Shown: positions 32,915 through 41,949, numbered from the stretch's first letter. The stretch is DNA of 64,000 nt from Marinobacter sp. NP-4(2019) (GCF_003994855.1 NZ_CP034142.1:1302001-1366000); one strand, 5' to 3'. Numbers and translations are program-made. Notes: generated by a model not told the origin, from the sequence alone.

Positions 32915-34024
32915 ATGAAAAACTTCAAACTTCCGGACTTAGGCGAAGGCCTCCCCGAAGCCGAAATCGTTGAATGGCATGTGAAGGTCGGAGACACGGT
33001 GGCGGTGGATCAGGTCCTGGTCAGCGTCGAAACCGCCAAGGCCATCGTGGAAGTGCCGTCTCCGGAAGCGGGCGTCATCGCCAAACTGTTTGGTGAGCCT
33101 GGCGACATCATTCACACCGGCGAACCGCTGCTGGCCTATGAGGGCGAAGGGGATGACAGTGGAACCGTAGTGGGGGAGCTGAAAAAGGCCGAGCCAGGCG
33201 CCGGACAGGATCAGTTCATCGTTGGCGCCGCGCCGTCCAGCAAGCGTGCCCGGTCCCATCGTGCGACTCCCGGCGTTCGGGCGTTGGCGGAGCGGTTGGG
33301 GGTTAGCCTGGAGCGGATCAAGGGCAGTGGTCCGGGTGGCCTGATTACCAACGACGATGTGCACCGACAGGCCAGCCACCAGAAACAGTTGGGGGAGGCC
33401 GAGCCGCTGCGCGGTACCCGTCGAACCATGGCCAAAAACATGGCCCTGTCCCATGCCCAGGTCGTACCGGTGTCTATCTACGAAGATGTCGATATTGGTG
33501 ACTGGGAAAAGGGTACCGATATCACCATGCGCCTGGTGCAGGCGATCGCCACCGCTTGTGAGGCGTCGCCGGCGATGAACTGCTGGTTTGATGGCGACAA
33601 TCTCAGCCGGCGCCTGCTGAGTGAAGTGCACGTGGGCATTGCCGTGGATACGCAGGAGGGCCTGTTTGTGCCGGTACTGAGGGACGTGAACCACCGTTCC
33701 CTGAAAGACCTGCGCAAGGGCCTGGAAAATCTGCGTGAAGCGGTTGCCACCCGCAAGATTCCGCCGAAGGAGATGCAGGGTGCGACCATTACCCTCTCCA
33801 ACTTCGGCACCATGACCGGTCAGTATGCAAATCCCGTCGTAACTCCACCCCAGGTGGCCATTGTGGGCTCCGGTACCATCCGCAATAAGGTGGTGCCCTA
33901 TAAAGGGAATGTGACTATTCGTCGCACCCTGCCGCTGTCCATCACCTTTGATCATCGGGCGGCTACGGGCGGTGAGGCCGCCCGCTTTCTGGGAGCACTG
34001 GTGGAAGCACTGCAGCAGCCCTGA
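32915..34024 (+). CDS. pdhC: 2-oxoacid dehydrogenase E2 component (dihydrolipoamide acyltransferase)
   Basis: A 369-residue E2 with one lipoyl domain (lipoyl-lysine K42 in SVETAKAIVEVPSP), a peripheral-subunit-binding domain near residues 110-150 (RATPGVRALAERLGVSLERI, GPGGLITNDDV) and a catalytic domain. The active-site motif, usually DHRxxDG, reads DHRAATGG: the His is kept and the Asp is Thr. The core also shows TITLSNFGTMTGQYANPVV. It is the third gene of the pdh operon; no E3 gene follows. Acyl specificity (acetyl or branched) cannot be told. Confidence 0.92.
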   Translation: MKNFKLPDLGEGLPEAEIVEWHVKVGDTVAVDQVLVSVETAKAIVEVPSPEAGVIAKLFGEPGDIIHTGEPLLAYEGEGDDSGTVVGELKKAEPGAGQDQFIVGAAPSSKRARSHRATPGVRALAERLGVSLERIKGSGPGGLITNDDVHRQASHQKQLGEAEPLRGTRRTMAKNMALSHAQVVPVSIYEDVDIGDWEKGTDITMRLVQAIATACEASPAMNCWFDGDNLSRRLLSEVHVGIAVDTQEGLFVPVLRDVNHRSLKDLRKGLENLREAVATRKIPPKEMQGATITLSNFGTMTGQYANPVVTPPQVAIVGSGTIRNKVVPYKGNVTIRRTLPLSITFDHRAATGGEAARFLGALVEALQQP

Positions 34025-34146
34025 GCCCGATCAGCCCCGAGGTGATGAGACATCTCACCCGACACTTGCCTTTCGGCAAAATGAAAGCAACACTTTCAGG
34101 CCGTATAACCGTTATTGATTCAAAACCTCTACCGATGCGAGACACC

Positions 34147-34662
34147 ATGAAAAGAACCACCCATTTGGCCGGTACCCTGTTGCTGGCTTGCAGTGCCCTG
34201 ATGACCACACCTGCCATGGCCCATAAATACACCCAGGGGGACGTCACAATAGACCATCCCTGGAGCCGTCCCACACCCCCGGGCACGCCCATGGGCGTTG
34301 GGTATATGGCGATTACCAACAACGGAACCAGCGATATCACGTTTACCCGTGCCGTCACCCCCAGAGCCAATGGCGTATCCATCCATGAAAGTCGCATGAC
34401 CGACGGCGTAATGAGCATGCGGCCACTGGAAAATGGCCTGATCATACCCGCCGGCGAAACCGTTGAACTCAAGCCCCACGGTTACCACCTGATGCTGGAA
34501 AAGCTCAACGGCCCGCTAAAGGAAGGAGAGAGCATTCCGCTGACGGTGACGTTTGAGGGGGCAGAGGATATGGACGTTGAGTTAAATGTTCAGCCGCTGG
34601 ATGGCGATAGTAAACCGATGATACAAGAGAAAATGGACATGGAGGGGCACAAGCACAACTGA
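34147..34662 (+). CDS. PCu(A)C family copper chaperone
   Basis: A 171-residue periplasmic protein. The signal peptide ends TTPAMAHKY. The copper site pattern H-M-x10-M-x21-H-x-M is seen as VSIHESRMTDGVMSMR and KPHGYHLMLEKL. Such chaperones load copper into cytochrome c oxidase CuA or CuB sites. The ATG at 34147 gives the correct signal peptide; an earlier ATG at 34042 is rejected. The C-terminal tail is Met/His-rich (MEGHKHN), which may also bind copper. No oxidase genes are adjacent. Confidence 0.9.
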   Translation: MKRTTHLAGTLLLACSALMTTPAMAHKYTQGDVTIDHPWSRPTPPGTPMGVGYMAITNNGTSDITFTRAVTPRANGVSIHESRMTDGVMSMRPLENGLIIPAGETVELKPHGYHLMLEKLNGPLKEGESIPLTVTFEGAEDMDVELNVQPLDGDSKPMIQEKMDMEGHKHN

Positions 34663-34673
34663 CGGTGTGACTG

Positions 34674-34856
34674 TCAGGGCCAGTTTTCCCTGTCTTCAGC
34701 ACTTTCCTCTGCTTCGACTTCTGCTTTCCGCTCCTGGATCTTTTTCATCTTTTCCTCGGAGATGTGCATCGAGTTAGCGCTGTCGCGTAACAGGAACAGG
34801 CTGCCGAGGATCAGGGCCAGGGCGAGAAGGAGAATGATCCAACCTGTGACTGGCAT
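34674..34856 (-). CDS. Small membrane protein, DUF2897-like
   Basis: A 60-residue protein: one N-terminal transmembrane helix (WIILLLALALILGSLFLL) followed by a charged helix rich in Lys and Glu. The length and layout fit DUF2897. GGGAGG lies seven bases before the ATG at 34856, which fixes the start. It is convergent with the copper chaperone and divergent from the glycosylase gene. Function unknown. Confidence 0.8.
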   Translation of the reverse strand: MPVTGWIILLLALALILGSLFLLRDSANSMHISEEKMKKIQERKAEVEAEESAEDRENWP

Positions 34857-34941
34857 ATGCTTACCTCCCGGATGAGGTCTGTTTCTATTATAGTGAACCA
34901 GAACACTCAAGCTCGACAACCTGAATCCCGGAAAATACCCC

Positions 34942-35610
34942 ATGTCTTTTTCCAGAATTTACGACCAGGCGGCTGCCCGCAAGGGAGGGGAGGTCGCATT
35001 ACGCTCGCTCCTGCCCAAGGTGGCCGGGTCCGGCGAATTGCAAGCGATGGCCGACGATCGCTATTTGTCCGAGATTACCCGCTGTGTGTTCAAGGCAGGT
35101 TTCGTCTGGCGGGTGATTGAGAACAAATGGCCGGGCTTCGAGGCGGCATTCCAGGGCTTTGTGCCGCTCTATTGGCAGCAGGTACCACCCGAAGTTCTGG
35201 AGGACCTGGCGCAGGATGAGCGCATTGTGCGGAACATGCAGAAAATCCGCACGGTGCCGGAGAATGCCCGGATGATTGTGGATGCCGCCCGTGACCATGG
35301 CAGTTTCGGGGCGTTCCTGGGTAACTGGCCCTCTGAGGACCAGGTGGGCTTGTTACTGTGGCTCAAGCGCAATGGCACTCGTTTGGGGGGTAACACCGCA
35401 CAGTACTTCCTGCGCCGGGTCGGCTGGGACGGCTTTATCCTGTCACCGGACGTGGTCGCCGGGCTGCGACGGGAGGGGCTTCTGGACGCAACGCCAGGAA
35501 GCAAGAAAGCTCTGGTCCAGGCGCAGCAGGCATTTACTGACTGGCATCGGGAGACGGGGTTGCCGTATAGCCATCTGTCCCGGATTCTGTCTTATTCGGT
35601 GGGTGACTAA
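34942..35610 (+). CDS. DNA-3-methyladenine glycosylase I family protein
   Basis: A 222-residue helical protein of the Tag / HhH glycosylase group. Matching segments are LSEITRCVFKAGFVWRVIENKWPGFEAAF near residue 45, RIVRNMQKIRTVPENARMI near 95 and GNTAQYFLRRVGWDGFILSPDVV near 155. The usual Zn-binding Cys/His set of E. coli Tag is not evident, so it belongs to the divergent subgroup often annotated as 3-methyladenine DNA glycosylase I. It likely removes alkylated adenine from DNA; this is family inference. Confidence 0.85.
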   Translation: MSFSRIYDQAAARKGGEVALRSLLPKVAGSGELQAMADDRYLSEITRCVFKAGFVWRVIENKWPGFEAAFQGFVPLYWQQVPPEVLEDLAQDERIVRNMQKIRTVPENARMIVDAARDHGSFGAFLGNWPSEDQVGLLLWLKRNGTRLGGNTAQYFLRRVGWDGFILSPDVVAGLRREGLLDATPGSKKALVQAQQAFTDWHRETGLPYSHLSRILSYSVGD

Positions 35611-35645
35611 TGACGGATGAGGCGTGAGGGATGGTGGATTGAACA

Positions 35646-36457
35646 ATGGACCAACTGTTCCGCGAGCCAATAGGGATCCGACAAGCCGACCTGTCGGATC
35701 TCCATTTCCGGATGGGCATACCACATCCGTGGCTAAAGCCGTGGATTGAGCTGTACTACAGTACCCACCGGGTCACCGGCTCAATCGAAGATAAGGTTTT
35801 TAACCTGTACCCGGATGGCGGAACGACCCTGTCCTTGTCACTGCTTCATGGCGAGGTCGTTGATATGCGCCTGAACAGCAGCCATCAGCTACGCCAGACA
35901 AACGTTCCCGATCCCCGACAGCGCTTGTCTGTCAGGTTTCGGCCCGGTGGGGTATTTGCTCTATTGGGGATACCGGCAGACGATCTCGAATACCCGCTGG
36001 GTGCGCGGGATCACCCTGCGCTTCAGGAACTCTCCGATCAGTGGAACGGTCGTTTTTTCCCGATGCAGTCCTTTGCCGCACTGGATCGATTCTTTCTGAT
36101 CCGGGCAAAGGCAGCGGAACAACAGCCAGCCATTATCCAGCCGTGGCTTGACCATTTCCCGGAGCACCCCGGGTACTCAGGGATATATTGAGCGGGCGTG
36201 GTATTCAGCGCCGCAAGCTTGAGCGGGCCTGTCGCCTGGAAACGGGTTTGTCGCCGGGGCAGCTTTCCAGAATCCTGCGGGTGAAGATGGCCCGCGGTAT
36301 GTTGAGGAACAGGCCGGACCTGTCGCTGAGTCATATCGCCCAGGCTTGTGACTATTTTGACCATCCTCACTTTGTCCGCGAGTTTTCCCGTGTGACCCAT
36401 CAAACGCCGGGCCAGTACCGGGCACGAAAATTGTCGCAGATATACAAGTCCCCGTGA
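35646..36457 (+). pseudogene. AraC family regulator (DUF6597-like), split by a -1 frameshift
   Basis: The first frame gives 178 residues of a DUF6597-type N-terminal domain (IPHPWLKPWIELYYSTHR, LYPDGGTTLSLSL, LSVRFRPGGVFALLGIPAD) and runs into a stop at 36191 soon after WLDHFPEHPG. The next frame continues from VLRDILSGRGIQRRKLERA with an AraC helix-turn-helix (RRKLERACRLETGLSPGQ, then LSLSHIAQACDYFDHPHFVREF) and ends at 36457. One extra base in the CCCCGGG run at 36167-36173 would join them into a ~270-residue regulator. Both halves are otherwise well preserved, so a sequencing error is as likely as a pseudogene. Confidence 0.75.
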
Positions 36458-36508
36458 GTGCGGCCCATTAGTGTGTTCCCTGGAATTCATTGTCAGAGGA
36501 GCCACACA

Positions 36509-36952
36509 ATGCAACACGCCACCGAACGACTGTCCAGAGATCGGGTTTACACACTCCAGCCGACCGTCCCCAGGGCCTTGCTTGAGTTAGGGAAGGACGC
36601 CGCAGGCAGTCTTGATCCATCGTTGATTCATCTGATTAATGTGCGGGTTTCACAGCTCAACGGTTGTGTGTTCTGCCTGCGAATGCACAGTGATGAAGCC
36701 CGCAGGGACGGAGAACAGCAGTCGCGGCTCGATGTGTTATCAGCCTGGCGCGAGGCGTCGGAATTTTCTGTCAGGGAACGCGCTGCCCTGGCATGGGCCG
36801 AGGTCCTGACAGACATCTCACACAAACCGGTCGGCGATCAGGTTTATCGGGAAGTCAGTGATCACTTCACTGAAGCGGAGTTAGTGAACCTGACCGCCGT
36901 CATCCTGCAAATTAACTGCTGGAACCGGCTGGCTATCAGTTTCCGATTCTAG
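36509..36952 (+). CDS. Carboxymuconolactone decarboxylase family protein (AhpD-like)
   Basis: A 147-residue protein with the alkylhydroperoxidase AhpD core: LNGCVFCLRMHSDEARRDGE, giving the CxxC redox pair and the downstream His, then ERAALAWAEVLTDI and LVNLTAVILQINCWNRLAIS. It probably acts in peroxide or thiol redox chemistry. GAGGA precedes the ATG. It follows the AraC regulator and ends convergently with the DODA-type dioxygenase gene, 18 bp apart. Confidence 0.9.
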   Translation: MQHATERLSRDRVYTLQPTVPRALLELGKDAAGSLDPSLIHLINVRVSQLNGCVFCLRMHSDEARRDGEQQSRLDVLSAWREASEFSVRERAALAWAEVLTDISHKPVGDQVYREVSDHFTEAELVNLTAVILQINCWNRLAISFRF

Positions 36953-36970
36953 TCCCGCGACAGGCTTCTG

Positions 36971-37747
36971 CTATCCGAACACAAAGGAGTCCATCGCCAG
37001 TACACCGTGCTGGATGCCGCCTTCGATAACGCGCGCCTCGTTGGCAGAGTTTGCCGCGCCCAGCGCCACCAGCAGCGGTAAAAAGTGTTCCGTGGTCGGG
37101 TGCGCGCGTCGGGCGTGGGGAGCCAGGTCCAGAGCGTGCACGAGCCGGTGATGATCCCCGTCCAGAACGGCGCGTCGGATCCATTGGGAAAACTCGATGG
37201 CGTAGGACTCGCCGTCATCGTGCCTGTTGCGGAATTCATAGAGGTTGTGGGTCAGACTGCCCGAGCCGATGATCAGTACGCCTTCGTCAGCAAGCGGTGC
37301 CAGTGCCCGACCAAGCCCAAAGGCCGCCTCCGCATCCAGGTCCATCGGCATGGACACCTGAAATACCGGTACATCGGCTTTTGGGAACAGGTGCAGCAAG
37401 GGGACCCAGGCGCCGTGGTCGAGTCCCTGGTGCTGGTTGGCGGTTGCCGGCCAGCCTGCCTGTGACAGCAGTTCCAGGGCGCGACTGGCGATCCGGGGTG
37501 CGCCAGCAGCCGGGTACAGGATGTCGTAAAGGGTGGGATCAAATCCCCCGAAATCGTGGATGGTCTCCGGCCGGATAGCAGTGCTGACCTGAACATCGGG
37601 CGTCATCCAGTGGGGAGACACCACGAGTATGGCCTTTGTCCGACTCAGCGTGCGCCCCAATGCGGCCAGACCCTGGCCGGCGCGGCCAGGGTCCAGTGCA
37701 AAGGTGGGCGCGCCGTGAGAGACGAACAGGCTTGGCAATGTCTTCAT
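36971..37747 (-). CDS. DODA-type extradiol dioxygenase (YgiD-like)
   Basis: A 258-residue class III extradiol dioxygenase. The metal ligands are His in FVSHGAPTFALDP near residue 10, His in VVSPHWMTPDVQ near 46 and His in GSGSLTHNLYEFRNR near 165. The LDHGAWVPLLHLFPKADVPV segment is typical of 4,5-DOPA dioxygenase (YgiD). It opens catechol-type rings. The DoxX gene lies 41 bp upstream on the same strand, a pairing often seen for this family, with a divergent LysR gene beyond. Confidence 0.92.
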   Translation of the reverse strand: MKTLPSLFVSHGAPTFALDPGRAGQGLAALGRTLSRTKAILVVSPHWMTPDVQVSTAIRPETIHDFGGFDPTLYDILYPAAGAPRIASRALELLSQAGWPATANQHQGLDHGAWVPLLHLFPKADVPVFQVSMPMDLDAEAAFGLGRALAPLADEGVLIIGSGSLTHNLYEFRNRHDDGESYAIEFSQWIRRAVLDGDHHRLVHALDLAPHARRAHPTTEHFLPLLVALGAANSANEARVIEGGIQHGVLAMDSFVFG

Positions 37748-37788
37748 GTCACACTCCTTTCGGCGCGGGATGATGGTTTCGTCCGGTC

Positions 37789-38229
37789 TTACTGTCGGGC
37801 AAGCAGGGTGTCCACGGAGGCCCGGCCACCGCCGCTGAAGACCAGCGATACAGACACGGCCAGCAGTGCAAGTCCGAACTCATAGCCATTGTTGCTCATG
37901 AACAGGCCGTTGCCGATATGCACGCTGAAGATCGCGATCAGCATGGCGAAGGCCAGGACTGCACTGGCGGGCCGCACCAGCAGGCCGATGATCAGTGCCA
38001 GGCCGCCGAAGAATTCCGCGCCACCGGCCATCAGGGCCATCAGGTAACCGGGGCTGAGGCCGATGGAATCCATCCACTGGCCGGTGCCTTCCAGGCCGTA
38101 GCCGCCAAACCAGCCAAACAGTTTCTGGGCGCCGTGGGCCACAAAGATGATGCCGACGGGGATCCTCAGTGCCAGGGCTGCCCAGCTTGAGTTGGTTGCA
38201 AAAACGCGATTGATCAATTGAGTGCTCAT
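37789..38229 (-). CDS. DoxX family membrane protein
   Basis: A 146-residue protein with four transmembrane helices. The DoxX signature is seen in RIPVGIIFVAHGAQKLFGWFGG, MALMAGGAEFFGGLALIIGLLVRPAS and NGYEFGLALLAVSVSLVFSGGG. DoxX-family proteins are linked to quinone-dependent redox and oxidative stress. It is upstream of the DODA dioxygenase in a likely two-gene operon and divergent from the LysR regulator. Confidence 0.92.
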   Translation of the reverse strand: MSTQLINRVFATNSSWAALALRIPVGIIFVAHGAQKLFGWFGGYGLEGTGQWMDSIGLSPGYLMALMAGGAEFFGGLALIIGLLVRPASAVLAFAMLIAIFSVHIGNGLFMSNNGYEFGLALLAVSVSLVFSGGGRASVDTLLARQ

Positions 38230-38340
38230 TGTGTTCTCTCCTGTGTGGGTTCGTTGCTAAACCATGGAGTGAACTTTACTGGTCATGCTAAATGGGATAA
38301 ACATGGGGAACTGATATTAACTGTCTCGGGAAATGAAACA

Positions 38341-39231
38341 ATGGACAAGTTACTGGAGATGCAGACCTTCGTATCTGTGGTGGATGCCAAGAGCTTTGTC
38401 GGGGCAGCCGAGGTGATGGGGGTGTCCAAAGCAGCGGCATCCCGGTATGTAAACGACCTGGAGACGCGACTGGGCGTGAGGCTGCTTCATCGTACCACCC
38501 GTCGGCTGTCACTGACGGATGAGGGGGAGGTATTCTATTTTCGTTGCAGGGAACTGCTGGCGGGTGTGGAAGAAGCTGAGGCAGAGCTGGACTCCCGCAG
38601 CGGAAATGCCCGTGGCCTGCTGAGAATCAATGTGCCGGTGAGTTTTGGCATTGGCCATCTCGGGCCGCTGTGGGGTGAGTTTCATCAGCGGCATCCGGAT
38701 GTCCAGTTGGAGATCGGCCTGGCCGACCGGATTGTGGATATTGTCGAGGAAGGGTTTGACCTGGCTATTCGTATCGCCAGCTTGCCCAGTTCCACGCTGA
38801 TCAGTCGCCGGCTGGCCTCCACCCGCATACTGTTGTGTGCCTCGCCGCACTACCTGGCGACCCACGGCACGCCGGAGCACCCCTCGGAGTTGGCGGAGCA
38901 CAGCATCATCGCCTACAGCAATCTGGCCACGCGTCATGACTGGCAATTCGAGGGGCCGGATGGCGCCGTGTCCGTCCGTATCCGACCCTGGCTGAATACC
39001 AACAACGGCGATACCTGTCGTGCCGTGGCACTCAGCCATCAGGGCATTATCCTGCAACCGGACTTCCTGGTGGGCGCAGACCTGGCGGCCGGATCGCTGG
39101 TGGAAGTGATGCCGCAGTACCGTTCCACGGAGTTGGGCATTTACGCCATCTATCCCACCCGCAAGTTTGTCGCACCCAAAGTCAGGGCGCTGGTGGACTT
39201 CCTCAGTGAGAAGTTTTCGGGTGGCCTGTAA
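38341..39231 (+). CDS. LysR family transcriptional regulator (DsdC/CrgA-type)
   Basis: A 296-residue LysR regulator: MDKLLEMQTFVSVVDAKSFVGAA, then the recognition helix VSKAAASRYVNDLETRLGVRLL, and the effector domain with LRINVPVSFGIGHLGPLW and GFDLAIRIASLPSSTL. It belongs to the LTTR group that often senses quinones or aromatics. It is divergent from doxX, 111 bp apart, and probably controls doxX-DODA. The 3' end overlaps the MtfA gene end by 29 bp on the opposite strand. Confidence 0.92.
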   Translation: MDKLLEMQTFVSVVDAKSFVGAAEVMGVSKAAASRYVNDLETRLGVRLLHRTTRRLSLTDEGEVFYFRCRELLAGVEEAEAELDSRSGNARGLLRINVPVSFGIGHLGPLWGEFHQRHPDVQLEIGLADRIVDIVEEGFDLAIRIASLPSSTLISRRLASTRILLCASPHYLATHGTPEHPSELAEHSIIAYSNLATRHDWQFEGPDGAVSVRIRPWLNTNNGDTCRAVALSHQGIILQPDFLVGADLAAGSLVEVMPQYRSTELGIYAIYPTRKFVAPKVRALVDFLSEKFSGGL

Positions 39232-40072
39232 CAGGCGAAGCCTGATCATCGGACACATCCCTGAGCGGATCAAAGCGGTAGAAGCCGCAGAGGGCCTGAT
39301 ACACATCGGGTTGCTCGTCGCTCAGGTGTTGTGGCTGCTGGAAGAAGGTTTCCGTCAATACTGCGAAGAATTCTGCGGGCTCGGTCGCACCATACGGATC
39401 AAGCCAGCTGTGCTGGTGGTGCCGGAGTGAGTGCCGCAGGTGTTCGTAGGCGCGGGTCATGGTTTTCTGCCAGTGCCTGGCCTGTTCGCCGCTGAGCGGT
39501 GGTGCACCATCGGCGGTGCCATCAAGGTAGTCCAGCTGGTGCGCGAATTCATGGAGAATCACATTGTGCTCACCGTGTGGGTTGACCGCGCCTTCCTCGC
39601 ATTCCGACCAGGCCAGTACCACCTGGCCACGGCTGGAGGCTTCGCCAGCACGAATTTCGTTACTGACACTCACCACCATGCCATCGTTCTCCTCACCCCT
39701 CACGTGGTAGGCGTCGGGATAAACCAGAATGCTACGGATGTCGTCGAAATCGGTATAGTCGCGGGCCAGTATCAGCAGGCAGGCGTGGCCGGCAATGGTG
39801 AGCCGGACCGTATCATCCATACGGAAACCGTCACAGCCGTAGAAGGATTTTTCCGCGAGGAACAGCTGTACCCGTTGTTCAAGCTGTTGTTGCAATGAGC
39901 GGGGGAGCTTGCAGTATAACGGCACCTGGGTCTTCAGTAGCCGTCGCCACCGGTCCGGAAAGGGTTGTTGCAGTTCCCGTTGGCGGCGCCATTGCCGGTA
40001 GAAAAACAGGTAGAAAATGCTCAGGGCGATCAGTAATACGGCAAAGACGGCATAGATCAGCGCTGATGACAT
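39203..40072 (-). CDS. mtfA: MtfA-type zinc peptidase (M90)
   Basis: A 289-residue protein with an N-terminal membrane helix (ALIYAVFAVLLIALSIFYLFF) and the MtfA gluzincin core: NVILHEFAHQLDYLDGTADG (HExxH-like HEFAH) and EPAEFFAVLTETFFQQP, which supplies the third ligand. In E. coli MtfA binds the Mlc (DgsA) repressor and has aminopeptidase activity. The ATG at 40072 has AGGAAACGG upstream and places the helix at the N-terminus. The C-terminal 9 codons overlap the LysR gene end. Confidence 0.92.
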   Translation of the reverse strand: MSSALIYAVFAVLLIALSIFYLFFYRQWRRQRELQQPFPDRWRRLLKTQVPLYCKLPRSLQQQLEQRVQLFLAEKSFYGCDGFRMDDTVRLTIAGHACLLILARDYTDFDDIRSILVYPDAYHVRGEENDGMVVSVSNEIRAGEASSRGQVVLAWSECEEGAVNPHGEHNVILHEFAHQLDYLDGTADGAPPLSGEQARHWQKTMTRAYEHLRHSLRHHQHSWLDPYGATEPAEFFAVLTETFFQQPQHLSDEQPDVYQALCGFYRFDPLRDVSDDQASPVTGHPKTSH

Positions 40073-40138
40073 TCCGTTTCCTGCGGTGGCGTGAAAGGGC
40101 ACAACTCATCATACACAATTCCACCGGGGCAGCCAGAG

Positions 40139-40163
40139 GCGGGGCGGGACAGACCCGCCCCGC
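40139..40163 (-). other. Strong GC hairpin between OsmC and MtfA genes
   Basis: GCGGGGCGGG, loop of five bases, CCCGCCCCGC: a perfect 10-bp stem seven bases past the OsmC-family stop on the minus strand. There is no T run, so a Rho-independent terminator is only partly supported. Confidence 0.5.
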
Positions 40164-40170
40164 ACAGGCC

Positions 40171-40737
40171 TCAGACGCGTTCGAGGGTGACCGGCACCGG
40201 CCGGCACACGGTATTGCATACCGGTGAGTGACCCTTGGCGAACGACAGCAGATCGTCCAGTTCTTCGTCGCTGCAGTCCGCCTCGATATCCATAAGGATC
40301 CGAATGCTTTCGTAGCCCACTGTCGCTTCGTCATTCAGGGCCAGCAGTCCCTCCAGGTTGATATTGCCGGATAAACGGGTGGACAGCTTGTGAATGGTGA
40401 TTCCGCGGGCGGCGGCGTGCAACACCGTGGTGGTGGTCACGCAGCCGGCGAGTGCGTGCAGCAGGAACTCGACGGGATTGGCGCCTTCGTTGTTGCCCAG
40501 CAATACCGGAGGCTCGCCATTGGTGAATGTGAAGTCCGCAGAACGGGATTCATCCTCGGCGCCCGCGCCGTAGAATCCGCGGATGGTTGAACGGTTTTCT
40601 CCGCCGTTGATCCACTGGTTATTGGCCCGGAACTCGAACTGGGCGAGGGCGGGATTTTTCTTCAGGGCTTCTACGGTCTGGCCCATCTGGATCAGGTCAA
40701 GGCCGTTACGGCTATGGATATTTACCTGGGTATTCAT
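40171..40737 (-). CDS. OsmC family protein
   Basis: A 188-residue OsmC/Ohr-fold protein. The first redox Cys is in FLLHALAGCVTTTTVLHAAARG near residue 105, and the second is in GHSPVCNTVCRPVPV near 172. This long form with NNQWINGGENRSTI at the start is the peroxide-detoxifying OsmC-like branch, distinct from the Ohr protein at 56243. It probably reduces organic peroxides with thiol partners. Confidence 0.9.
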   Translation of the reverse strand: MNTQVNIHSRNGLDLIQMGQTVEALKKNPALAQFEFRANNQWINGGENRSTIRGFYGAGAEDESRSADFTFTNGEPPVLLGNNEGANPVEFLLHALAGCVTTTTVLHAAARGITIHKLSTRLSGNINLEGLLALNDEATVGYESIRILMDIEADCSDEELDDLLSFAKGHSPVCNTVCRPVPVTLERV

Positions 40738-40896
40738 CTGTCTTTACCTTTCTCATCGTCATTGGTTGCCGGGAACTCCGGGGGCGTCTTTCCAGGCGCC
40801 CATGGATAAATTAAGGCTTGACAGCACAATTGATCAGATGGATTTTTGACAAAAAGAGGGTGTTTGTGCCACGAACTCACACAGGGGCCAAAAATC

Positions 40897-41949
40897 ATGG
40901 TACTGAACCAGCCGAAGGTTACCCGGGTCCTGATTCTGGCTTTGCCGGAAACGGCGGGCTCGGCGTTGTACGGCATGGTGGATGTGCTGATGGCAACGGG
41001 CACTCTCTGGCAGACCCTTGTGGGCGACAGCGTGCCATTCCGGCCCTTCGATGTGGGGATAGTCTCGGTAACCCGTTCGCCGTTTCATTGTGGTCACGGC
41101 ATTCCGGTGGAGCCGGAGTGCGCCATCGATGAGGATCCGCCGCTGGATGTATTGATTCTGCCGGAAATCTGGCTTGGACCGGATGAGGATATCGGCGGCC
41201 GGTACGATGTCCTGATGGCCTGGATTAACCGCAAGTATCGTGAGGGTGCGACGGTCTACTCGGCGTGTTCGGGCTCGGTTCTGCTCGCAGAGAGCGGATT
41301 GCTGGACCACTGTGAGGCGACATCCCATTGGGGCTATCAGGAGCTGTTCCGGACCCGTTATCCGAAGGTGCGTTTCCGGCCGGAAGCCAACCTGGTTTAC
41401 GCCCATCCCGGTGGTCGTCTGGTGACCGCCGGTGGTACCACATCGTGGCACGACTTGGCGTTGCATATCATTGCCCGCTATGTCGGCATTGGTGAGGCCA
41501 TGCGCATTGCGAAGGTTTACCTTCTGAAGTGGCATGGTGAAGGCCAGTTACCCTTTACCGGCCTGGTACGCCGCACCCACCACGCCGATTCGGCTGTGCG
41601 TCGTTGTGAGGAGTGGCTGCGGGAAAATTATCGGGATGCGAACGCGGTGACCCGGATGGTCAGGGCCTCTGGTCTGCCTGAGAGAACGATCAAGCGACGG
41701 TTCAAGGCGGCGACCGGGGTGTCGATTATGGGGTACCTGCAGAATCTTCGAATTGAACAGGCAAAACGGGCCCTGGAACAGGGGGATCTTTCGGTGGAAG
41801 CGGTGAGCCTGGAGGCCGGATATGAGGACGTTTCCTTTTTCAGGAGGCTGTTCAAACGACTGACCGGGCTAACTCCCGGGGAATATCGGCGTATGTTCCG
41901 TCCACTGACCGTGGAGAACTCACCGGACCGCTCTCAGCGCATTCAATAG
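40897..41949 (+). CDS. GlxA family (DJ-1/PfpI + AraC) transcriptional regulator
   Basis: A 350-residue intact GlxA-type regulator. The N-terminal DJ-1/PfpI domain (RVLILALPETAGSALYGMVDVL; ATVYSACSGSVLLAESGLLD with the nucleophile-elbow Cys) is followed by an AraC domain (SGLPERTIKRRFKAATGVS; VSLEAGYEDVSFFRRLFKRLTGLTP). The ATG at 40897 is used; a further upstream start adds an unlikely Cys-rich tail. Unlike the homologue at 1974-2935 its reading frame is unbroken. It is divergent from the OsmC gene and its end overlaps the PanE gene by 30 bp. Target unknown. Confidence 0.9.
   Translation: MVLNQPKVTRVLILALPETAGSALYGMVDVLMATGTLWQTLVGDSVPFRPFDVGIVSVTRSPFHCGHGIPVEPECAIDEDPPLDVLILPEIWLGPDEDIGGRYDVLMAWINRKYREGATVYSACSGSVLLAESGLLDHCEATSHWGYQELFRTRYPKVRFRPEANLVYAHPGGRLVTAGGTTSWHDLALHIIARYVGIGEAMRIAKVYLLKWHGEGQLPFTGLVRRTHHADSAVRRCEEWLRENYRDANAVTRMVRASGLPERTIKRRFKAATGVSIMGYLQNLRIEQAKRALEQGDLSVEAVSLEAGYEDVSFFRRLFKRLTGLTPGEYRRMFRPLTVENSPDRSQRIQ

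Noticed and set aside
32939..33955. A 338-codon open frame antisense to the E2 gene
   Set aside because: Shadow of the E2 reading frame; no motif and no ribosome site.
39248..39262. ACACATCCCTGAGC resembles the first mini-hairpin of the palindrome core
   Set aside because: It is in the coding end of the MtfA gene, the pairing is incomplete and no second mini-hairpin or long arms flank it.
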